Assembly: GCF_017948595.1 (NCBI RefSeq)
Contig: NZ_JAGFBV010000006.1
Coordinates: forward strand, 1 to 64,000
Length of the DNA: 64,000 bases
Origin: Flavobacterium geliluteum
GTDB taxonomy: Bacteria; Bacteroidota; Bacteroidia; Flavobacteriales; Flavobacteriaceae
Reading direction: 5' to 3'
Below, piece by piece: positions 54,615-61,527 of this stretch; position 1 is the stretch's first letter; each line of letters begins with the position of its first letter. Under the pieces are notes generated by a model that saw only the letters and a program-made list of their open reading frames with translations, had not been told where the DNA came from and did not search any database. Both the position numbers and the translations under genes were made by a program.

Positions 54615-57614
54615 TTATTTCAGAATAGCGTCCTGAATAATTTGTTGTATATCTTCTCTGATTTTTTCTTTGGCCAATGTGTTTCCAGCGGCGGAAACTT
54701 CGGGATACGTCCTGTTTGATAAAAACACATATACTATTTCTGTTTCCGGGTCAACCCAAACCATATTACCTGTAAAACCAGTATGGCCAAAACTTGACTT
54801 AGAAACGCATTGACAAGTTGGGCCGTCTTTTCCTATTCTTTTATCAAAACCTAAACCTCTTTCGACTCCTTCAGAACAAAAATGGCAGGTGTTGAAAACA
54901 TCAAAAGTTTCGGGCGAAAAATAGTTAATTCCACCGTAATTTCCTTTTTGCAAAAACAATTGCATCATTTTGGCAACATCCATCGCATTCGAAAAAACTC
55001 CTGCATGTCCTGCAATTCCGCCTTCCATAGCGGCTGCCATATCGTGCACATAGCCCTGAACCGTTTGGTGTCTGTAATAGTTGTCTATTTCGCTTGGCGC
55101 AATTACCTTTTTGTCAAACTTTTCTAACAGATTGTAGGTGGTATAGTTCATTCCGAGAGTATTGTAAAAATGTTCCTGAGTCAACGATTGCAGGCTTTTT
55201 TTAGTTTGATGCTCTAAATATTCTTTTAAAATAATAAAGGTAAAATCACTATATCGGTACTCTTTTTTTAGTGATAAAGGCGTGTCTTTGATGATTTTCA
55301 TAATCGTATCATGATAATCATTTCGAATAAAAAGACTATCGGCTACTTTTGTAGAAAATGCAGCAGTGGCTGCTTTGCTGTAATATTTCGCCAGCGGATT
55401 ATTATTTTTATCCAAAGTAGCTTTGTAAAACGGAATCCAGGCCTGAAGACCGGCGTAGTGCGAAAGTAGGTTTTTAAAAGGAATATTTTCTTTGTTACTA
55501 CCTGAAAAATAAGGTAACATCGTTTTGAGCGGTGTATCCAGTTGTACTTTTTTCTGATCATAAAGTTGCATTACATTCGGAAGTGTGGCAATAATTTTTG
55601 AGATGGATGCCAGATCATACAAATCGGTATCGGTTACTTTAGGCGAGTTATCATACGTTTGATTTCCGTATGATTTCTGAAAAATTACTTTTCCTCTTCT
55701 AGCGACAAGCACTTGCATTCCGGGTGCCATTTTACCTTGTATCGCTTTTGATGCAATCGCATCAATTTTGGACAAAGTAGCAGAACTCATGTCTTGATTT
55801 TCGGGAGATGCAAAGCCCAATCGATTTATTTTTTTGGTCGTTATGCCATCATTCACATCAAAAAAATTATGGATAGAAACGGGCAGTTTTCCTTTTGCAC
55901 TAACGGCTCCAAAAATCAATTCTGCCGAAACAATTTGACTAATATTTGAGTTTTGGTACGAAACTACCACCCCTTCTATATCATCAAAATTCGGAATCGA
56001 CAATAAAGAATACGGTTTGGTAAAAACATCTAAAATAACATCGTTTTGTTCAGCGATTTTTTTCAACCAAAACAATTCAATTTCACTAAAATCGTGTTTT
56101 TCCCATGCTTTGTCCAATTTGTGAAAACCGACAATTACGGTTTTGTATTTTTTTAATTCGAGGTTTAAAGAATCTACATTGGTATTCGAGACTTCAGTGA
56201 CATTTGTATATTTTTTTAGCGTTGAGACAAAAGCACTATTGGTATCATCACCTAATTTTACGTAAGCAATTTTTTGATTTAGATTTTGTATCGGAAGTAT
56301 TTCAGATTTATTTTTTAAAACCGTTATGGCATTTTCGAATAATTTATATTGCAAAGCATCATTTTCAGGAGCGTTTAGGTCAGCATATAAAGTTTTGGTT
56401 TCGATGGGTTTAAAATGATTTAACCCAATTTTATATTTATAATGTAATATTTTTTTAACCGAGTGAGCCAAACGGTCTTCTGTAACAATTCCGTCATGAT
56501 AGGCCGTCTTTATCTTTTGTACCGCCAATGGCACATCTTCGGGGCAAAGCAGGATGTCATTACCTGCAAGAAAAGCAGCAAGATCAAGATCTCCCGGCCC
56601 TTTGAAGTTCGCAGCACCTTTCATGCCCAAACCATCAGTAATGATTAAGCCATCAAAACCTAATTGCTTTTGTAGTAAGGTGGTCACGACATTATACGAA
56701 ACTGAAGTAGGCATGTTTTCAGTGGTTTCTAAACTCGGAATATTGAGATGTCCGACCATTACAGAAGCCATTTCTTCATCAAACAGACGCTTAAAAGGAT
56801 ATAATTCGACCAGATCAATTCGCTCTTTTGTAAAAGCGACAGTTGGTAAGGTTTTATGCGAATCTGTTGAGGTGTCTCCATGTCCCGGAAAATGTTTTCC
56901 TGTAGAAAATACACCATGAGTTTGAGCACCTTTCATCAATGCAATGGCTTTGTTGGCGACATTGCTTTTTGTTTCTCCAAAAGAGCGATTGCCAATAATA
57001 GGATTTTCAGGATTGGTATTAATATCCAGAACTGGGGCAAAATTAAAGTGTACACCCAGGCGTTTGCTTTCGCTGCCCATGTGCTGGCCAACTTCTTCTA
57101 ATAATTTTAGATCCTGAATGGCTCCCAAAGTCATATTCCAGGGATATCGGTAGGTAGAATCAAGGCGCATACTCAGTCCCCATTCTGCATCAATGCCTAT
57201 AAATAAAGGGATTTTTGACTTGGATTGGTATCTGTTGGTCAAATTTGCCTGACGAACCGGCCCGCCTTGAAAGAAAATCAGAGCTCCGATTTTGAAATCT
57301 TCAATAAGTTTATCGATTTTCTGACTATGAAGGCTGTCTTTGTTTGAATATGCCGAAACCATGAACAACTGACCCACTTTCTCATCCAGTGTCATTTGTT
57401 GATAAATACTGTCTGCCCACTTTTTTTCTGGTTCTGAATCTTTAAAAAAAGTAACTTTTTCGGCCTTTGTTTTTTGGGTATAAATTTCCTGATTTCTTGA
57501 TAAAATCTGTTTCTCAAGATCAGCATCTGAAATGGTTTTTTGGATACTTTTACAATTAATCACTAAAGAAAGTACCAGTAATGACAAGACAATTTTTATA
57601 AAATAATTTTTCAT
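54615..57614 (-). CDS. GH3 glycosidase fused to beta-lactamase-like domain
   Basis: A protein of 999 aa. Lipoprotein signal with Cys at 21 (LSLVINCKS). GH3 barrel at about 70-400 with the NagZ loop KHFPGHGDTSTDSHKTLP near 243-260 and the nucleophile Asp in LIITDGLGMKG near 330. A GH3 C-terminal alpha/beta domain spans about 430-620. A serine beta-lactamase/class C-like domain spans about 640-999, with SISK (SxxK) in LYDLASISKIIATL, YSD in the YxN position, and HTG near GHTGFTGN. Tri-domain forms of this kind are common in Bacteroidota. It would act in the periplasm or on the surface, cutting GlcNAc-MurNAc and perhaps amide or ester bonds of the peptide. The YSD variation leaves the second activity uncertain. 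Confidence 0.88.
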   Translation of the reverse strand: MKNYFIKIVLSLLVLSLVINCKSIQKTISDADLEKQILSRNQEIYTQKTKAEKVTFFKDSEPEKKWADSIYQQMTLDEKVGQLFMVSAYSNKDSLHSQKIDKLIEDFKIGALIFFQGGPVRQANLTNRYQSKSKIPLFIGIDAEWGLSMRLDSTYRYPWNMTLGAIQDLKLLEEVGQHMGSESKRLGVHFNFAPVLDINTNPENPIIGNRSFGETKSNVANKAIALMKGAQTHGVFSTGKHFPGHGDTSTDSHKTLPTVAFTKERIDLVELYPFKRLFDEEMASVMVGHLNIPSLETTENMPTSVSYNVVTTLLQKQLGFDGLIITDGLGMKGAANFKGPGDLDLAAFLAGNDILLCPEDVPLAVQKIKTAYHDGIVTEDRLAHSVKKILHYKYKIGLNHFKPIETKTLYADLNAPENDALQYKLFENAITVLKNKSEILPIQNLNQKIAYVKLGDDTNSAFVSTLKKYTNVTEVSNTNVDSLNLELKKYKTVIVGFHKLDKAWEKHDFSEIELFWLKKIAEQNDVILDVFTKPYSLLSIPNFDDIEGVVVSYQNSNISQIVSAELIFGAVSAKGKLPVSIHNFFDVNDGITTKKINRLGFASPENQDMSSATLSKIDAIASKAIQGKMAPGMQVLVARRGKVIFQKSYGNQTYDNSPKVTDTDLYDLASISKIIATLPNVMQLYDQKKVQLDTPLKTMLPYFSGSNKENIPFKNLLSHYAGLQAWIPFYKATLDKNNNPLAKYYSKAATAAFSTKVADSLFIRNDYHDTIMKIIKDTPLSLKKEYRYSDFTFIILKEYLEHQTKKSLQSLTQEHFYNTLGMNYTTYNLLEKFDKKVIAPSEIDNYYRHQTVQGYVHDMAAAMEGGIAGHAGVFSNAMDVAKMMQLFLQKGNYGGINYFSPETFDVFNTCHFCSEGVERGLGFDKRIGKDGPTCQCVSKSSFGHTGFTGNMVWVDPETEIVYVFLSNRTYPEVSAAGNTLAKEKIREDIQQIIQDAILK

Positions 57615-57697
57615 TATGATTGGAGTTTGTCAGCTTTTCTGGTATTTTTTCACCAAAAAAGAAAATGATTTGCATTGTTTTTTACTCTAAAAAAGGT

Positions 57698-58891
57698 TTA
57701 GTCGTACAGTAAATAAAGGGCTCTTTTTTTCTTAAATTGTTCTAAATCATTCTTCCAGCTATTGCGAATTTCGGTTTCTGAAACTCCTTTCTCAATTTGT
57801 TCCTGCAATTTTTTTGTTCCTGCAAGTTTTGTAAAAAAGGGTGTAAAAAACTTCAATTGATCAGTTGATTTTTGATAGGCTTCGATTAGCCATTTAAGTT
57901 CTAAGCGGGTTAGTTTTGGTGTTTTTGATAAATCTTTTCCAAAACAAATTTCTCCATTATAAGGTGGCGTTTTAGAACCAAAATTAGGTTTGGGCGTAAA
58001 ACTGAAATCACTTTTTGGTAAAAAGGGAGAGCCGTAAATTTGAAATTGTTTTTCGGTGCCGCGGCCAACGCTCACATTGGTTCCTTCAAAAAAACACAAA
58101 CTGGCATACAGATTTATCGATTGATCATTTGGCAAGTTTGGAGATGGTTTTGCTAATAAACTGTAACTCATTTTTCGATTATAATTGGAACACGGAATCA
58201 CAGTAAGTGGGCAATTTGCACCATTTTTCAGCCATTTTTCGCCGTTGATCATTTGACCGTATTCGCCAATCGTCATGCCGTGTAACACCGGAATCGGATG
58301 CATGCCTACAAAACTGGTATATTCTTTTTCTAAAATTGGTCCATCGATAATGCTTCCGTTGGGATTGGGTCTGTCGAGAATGATCATCGGAATGTTATTT
58401 TCGGCGCAAGCCTCCATCACATAATGCAGCGACGAGATATAAGTATAAAATCTGGCACCCACATCCTGAATGTCAAAGACTATGATGTCTATATTTTTTA
58501 ATTGTTCCGGTTTTGGTTTTTTGTTATCTCCGTAAAGAGAAATAATAGTGAGACCCGTTTTGGTGTCTTTTCCGTCAACGACTTGTTCGCCGGCATCTGC
58601 AGTTCCTCTAAAGCCATGTTCGGGAGCAAAAATGGTCTGAATGGTTATGTTTTGCTCTAATAAAAAATCGACCAAATGAATTTTTGTAGATAAAAGACCT
58701 GTTTGGTTGGTCACGATTCCAACTTTTTTGTCTTTTAGCAAAGGCAGGTATTTTTCAAAATGATCAGCACCCGTTTTAATTTCAGTATTTGGACTAACAC
58801 TATTATTTTCGGATGGCCGTAGCAAATTTGAAAATAATAGAATAGGAAATAATAAAAGTAGGGGAGTGATTTTTTTTAAAATTCGAAACAT
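57698..58891 (-). CDS. namZ: Exo-beta-N-acetylmuramidase NamZ (DUF1343)
   Basis: A protein of 397 aa. I chose the ATG at 58891, which begins a good signal peptide (MFRILKKITPLLLLFPILLFSN); the upstream in-frame ATG at 58936 would hide it. The conserved YbbC/NamZ blocks are present: KVGIVTNQTGLL, FAPEHGFRGTADAGE, SLYGDNKKP, VFDIQDVGARFYTYI, LDRPNPNG, and FEGTNVSVGRGTEKQFQ. In Bacillus subtilis and Tannerella forsythia this family (CAZy GH171) removes terminal MurNAc from the non-reducing end of peptidoglycan strands. It fits the locus, sitting between the GH3 fusion and the second SusC/D set. Confidence 0.93.
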   Translation of the reverse strand: MFRILKKITPLLLLFPILLFSNLLRPSENNSVSPNTEIKTGADHFEKYLPLLKDKKVGIVTNQTGLLSTKIHLVDFLLEQNITIQTIFAPEHGFRGTADAGEQVVDGKDTKTGLTIISLYGDNKKPKPEQLKNIDIIVFDIQDVGARFYTYISSLHYVMEACAENNIPMIILDRPNPNGSIIDGPILEKEYTSFVGMHPIPVLHGMTIGEYGQMINGEKWLKNGANCPLTVIPCSNYNRKMSYSLLAKPSPNLPNDQSINLYASLCFFEGTNVSVGRGTEKQFQIYGSPFLPKSDFSFTPKPNFGSKTPPYNGEICFGKDLSKTPKLTRLELKWLIEAYQKSTDQLKFFTPFFTKLAGTKKLQEQIEKGVSETEIRNSWKNDLEQFKKKRALYLLYD

Positions 58892-58952
58892 GATAAAAAA
58901 GTTTAGTGATGGTTTGGTAATCGAAAATCTAAACATTTGTAAAACATAAAGT

Positions 58953-58988
58953 TAAGATTCTCTTTAGGAGTTTCTAGAGAGAATCTTA
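58953..58988. terminator. Hairpin terminator after the DUF4397 gene
   Basis: A perfect 11-bp stem TAAGATTCTCT/AGAGAATCTTA with a T-run on the + side and a weaker one on the - side. It separates namZ from the susC-susD-DUF4397 transcript upstream. Confidence 0.65.
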
Positions 58989-59002
58989 CTTTTTGATATC
59001 AA

Positions 59003-59875
59003 TTATTTATTGGTGTACCAACTTATGGCAGGCTTGTTTGTTGTAGAACCTGCAGGTAAACCATCGGCAATCCCTCGGCAATAAATGGTATAAATTCTAC
59101 CTGCTCTCGGCACAAAAACGCCTGTTCCTGAGTTGGCTTGATTGGCTACAACGGTGGCTCCAGGAAGATTGGCAGGAGCGCCAGCTGTACGAAGTTGTAT
59201 TTGGTACCCTCTGGTATCAGTGCCTACTTGTGCTTCTATGGCGACAAATTTTTCGTCACCACCTTTAAAAGTTACATTTCTGTAGGTGTACACTTCTTTT
59301 GTCGTGATAGCACCTGCTGCTGTTCCCGCGAGAGAAGTTTCTTTAATAAGTCCTAAATCGTAACCAGCTGCAGGAGTATTGCTTATTACGTTTATAAAAC
59401 GAATGTAAGCTTTTGTCTTGTCTATATTGGCTACAGATAAATCATCATTGATTTGATAAGTAGAATACACAGGAGGCGTAACGGATGGTGGGGTTGCCAC
59501 TAGAAAATTACTGTAATATTTTCCGAGTTCTGTAGTAAGGCTTCCTTCAAAAACCGTTACTGGCGTTGTGGCTGTAGTCCGCACGCTCAAAGGTTGTGTG
59601 CCAGATTTTACCAAAGCATAATTGGCAGGTATTGGATATTGAGCTCCAGAAGCCATCGCACCCGAAATTTTGTCTGCACCTAAGAAATAATTTACCGAAA
59701 AATTGGTTCCGTTGGGTCCCACCACAGCATGAATAAATTTTACATTGGCAGCGTTTGACGAAATTTCGGAGGTTTCGTACGGCGTAAAGTCATGCTCATC
59801 GTCACATGATGCCAGCAATACTATTCCAAGAATTGGAAAAATTGCCTTTTTTATAAAGTTACTTATATTTTTCAT
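59003..59875 (-). CDS. DUF4397 surface lipoprotein
   Basis: A protein of 290 aa with a lipobox (VLLASCDDEHDF, Cys at 24) and acidic residues after it, the export signal type for surface lipoproteins in this phylum. Two DUF4397-like beta domains: VKFIHAVVGPNGTNFSVNYFL (about 44-64) and AYIRFINVISNTPAAGYDL (about 155-173). The second ends at GRIYTIYCRG. Position right after the SusD-like gene (27 bp) is where SusE/SusF-type binding proteins usually lie, so a glycan-binding role is a reasonable inference; no direct evidence of the ligand. Confidence 0.8.
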   Translation of the reverse strand: MKNISNFIKKAIFPILGIVLLASCDDEHDFTPYETSEISSNAANVKFIHAVVGPNGTNFSVNYFLGADKISGAMASGAQYPIPANYALVKSGTQPLSVRTTATTPVTVFEGSLTTELGKYYSNFLVATPPSVTPPVYSTYQINDDLSVANIDKTKAYIRFINVISNTPAAGYDLGLIKETSLAGTAAGAITTKEVYTYRNVTFKGGDEKFVAIEAQVGTDTRGYQIQLRTAGAPANLPGATVVANQANSGTGVFVPRAGRIYTIYCRGIADGLPAGSTTNKPAISWYTNK

Positions 59876-59902
59876 TTAATTAAAGTTTAAATTTTTAATG
59901 AA

Positions 59903-61519
59903 TTACGGTTGCGAAAACCACATTTCTACAGTATGATAATCTACTTTATCTGCACCAATGGCTTTTAATGCCTCAAAATTCCAAACGTATTCTGAGTTGA
60001 ATCTCGGACGCACTCTGTAAGGCATTTTGCCTCCATTATCAACAAATAAACCTCCGTTTGGAGTGTAACTCATTGTTTTGTAAATGTTTTGGTTGTCGTA
60101 ATGATATTTGCGCATGTCTGACCATGTTTCCAACATTCCAAAACCAAATAAGGCAACATATTTTTGAAGCATAATTTGACTTAAAGTCAGATTATTAGCC
60201 AGTGGAACAACATTTATATTCGCTAAAAAGGCTGATTTTTCTGTAGCGGATATAGTTGTTGTGATAGGGAAAACAGTGCTAACTACTGTATTGGCATTTA
60301 CAAAATCGATGCTGGCATCAATTCCTTTTTTGTACGCCTCTAAGGCCAATGCTTTATCGCCTTTTATGAAAGCAGCTTCGGCTTTTATAAACTGAATTTC
60401 GGCATAGGTCATTAAAGGAAAATTGGCTTTGTCTCTAAACAAATATCTTCCCGGATTAGCTTGGGCTCCCACAGTATAAGTGCCCCAGAAATTCGGAATC
60501 CTACTCACGTTGCTAGCAGCTGTAGAAGCAGTTGTGTTTAAAGGGTTTCCATTAAAAGTATATTTTGTAGGATCAGGAGCTGCTGCAGATGCCGGAGCGG
60601 TTTCAGAAGTTCCCACAGAAGGTACTAAAACTCTTGACATACGAGGATCTGTAGCACCAAATATCTCGCCATTCATGGTTCTTACGGCAAAATCTGTCTG
60701 GCGAAAAGTATTAAAATTGCTTCTTCCCGGACCGTAAAAATTGATATCGGCAGCTATTGTACCATTGTATCTAATTAAAGCATTATCTGCGTTTGAAGCC
60801 AAAGATTTGTCACAATATTCGATTACTTTATCAGGATTATAGCTTGCTTTGTTAATTTGGTTGTTTAAGTTACGGGCCAAAACTCCATAGGCAAATTTCA
60901 TCCATTTCGATCTGTCTCCACCGTACATTTTATCTCCACCAGCGGTATACGTTTGCGAAACATTTCCATCTGTACGTGCCAAATCTGATATACCCTCATT
61001 TAAAAGACGAACGACTTCTGCATATACTTTTTCTTGACCTACATAATCAAAAGAAAGGCGTTGCGTAAACACCTGATCAAAATCTATTAATTCTGAATGA
61101 TAATCGGTGGCCACCTGCCACGACCATGCCCTAATAATTTTTGAAATTCCTGTAATGTCATGACGCTCTTCGGCGATGGCTTTTTCCTGAAGTTTGCTTA
61201 GGTTAAGTCCTATCGAAAAATAGACCATTTTCCAGATTTCTCCTCCAACATCACTATTGGCCTGATAGCCGTATTGGTCCCATTGAGATCCCGCCGTATT
61301 AACAGTTGCAATACTAAAATTTTGTATATATCTTCCTAAAATACGGTTGTCAAATTGCAAACCTACCGCCATTTGTTGCTCGATTGGCGGCATCAAAGCT
61401 GTTGCAGATACATCTACAGGAAAACTTGGGTTTACGTTTAACTCGTCTAAGTTTTCGCAAGAAACGATTGTGGCCATAAGCCCAAACGCAGCAATATATT
61501 TTTTTATGTTTTTCATCAT
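59903..61519 (-). CDS. SusD/RagB-like lipoprotein (second pair)
   Basis: A protein of 538 aa with a lipobox (LMATIVSCENLDELNVNP, Cys near 21). NLDELNVNPSFP is the usual start of the SusD-like_2 group. Helical repeat part contains WSWQVATDYHSELIDFDQVF and KWMKFAYGVLARNLNNQINKASYNPDKV, and the C-terminal block has TYAEIQFIKAEAAFIKGDKALALEAYKKGIDASI. It lies 8 bp after its SusC-like partner. The subgroup differs from the first SusD in the window, so the two pairs probably take different ligands or sizes. Confidence 0.9.
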   Translation of the reverse strand: MMKNIKKYIAAFGLMATIVSCENLDELNVNPSFPVDVSATALMPPIEQQMAVGLQFDNRILGRYIQNFSIATVNTAGSQWDQYGYQANSDVGGEIWKMVYFSIGLNLSKLQEKAIAEERHDITGISKIIRAWSWQVATDYHSELIDFDQVFTQRLSFDYVGQEKVYAEVVRLLNEGISDLARTDGNVSQTYTAGGDKMYGGDRSKWMKFAYGVLARNLNNQINKASYNPDKVIEYCDKSLASNADNALIRYNGTIAADINFYGPGRSNFNTFRQTDFAVRTMNGEIFGATDPRMSRVLVPSVGTSETAPASAAAPDPTKYTFNGNPLNTTASTAASNVSRIPNFWGTYTVGAQANPGRYLFRDKANFPLMTYAEIQFIKAEAAFIKGDKALALEAYKKGIDASIDFVNANTVVSTVFPITTTISATEKSAFLANINVVPLANNLTLSQIMLQKYVALFGFGMLETWSDMRKYHYDNQNIYKTMSYTPNGGLFVDNGGKMPYRVRPRFNSEYVWNFEALKAIGADKVDYHTVEMWFSQP

Positions 61520-61527
61520 TTTAGTTA

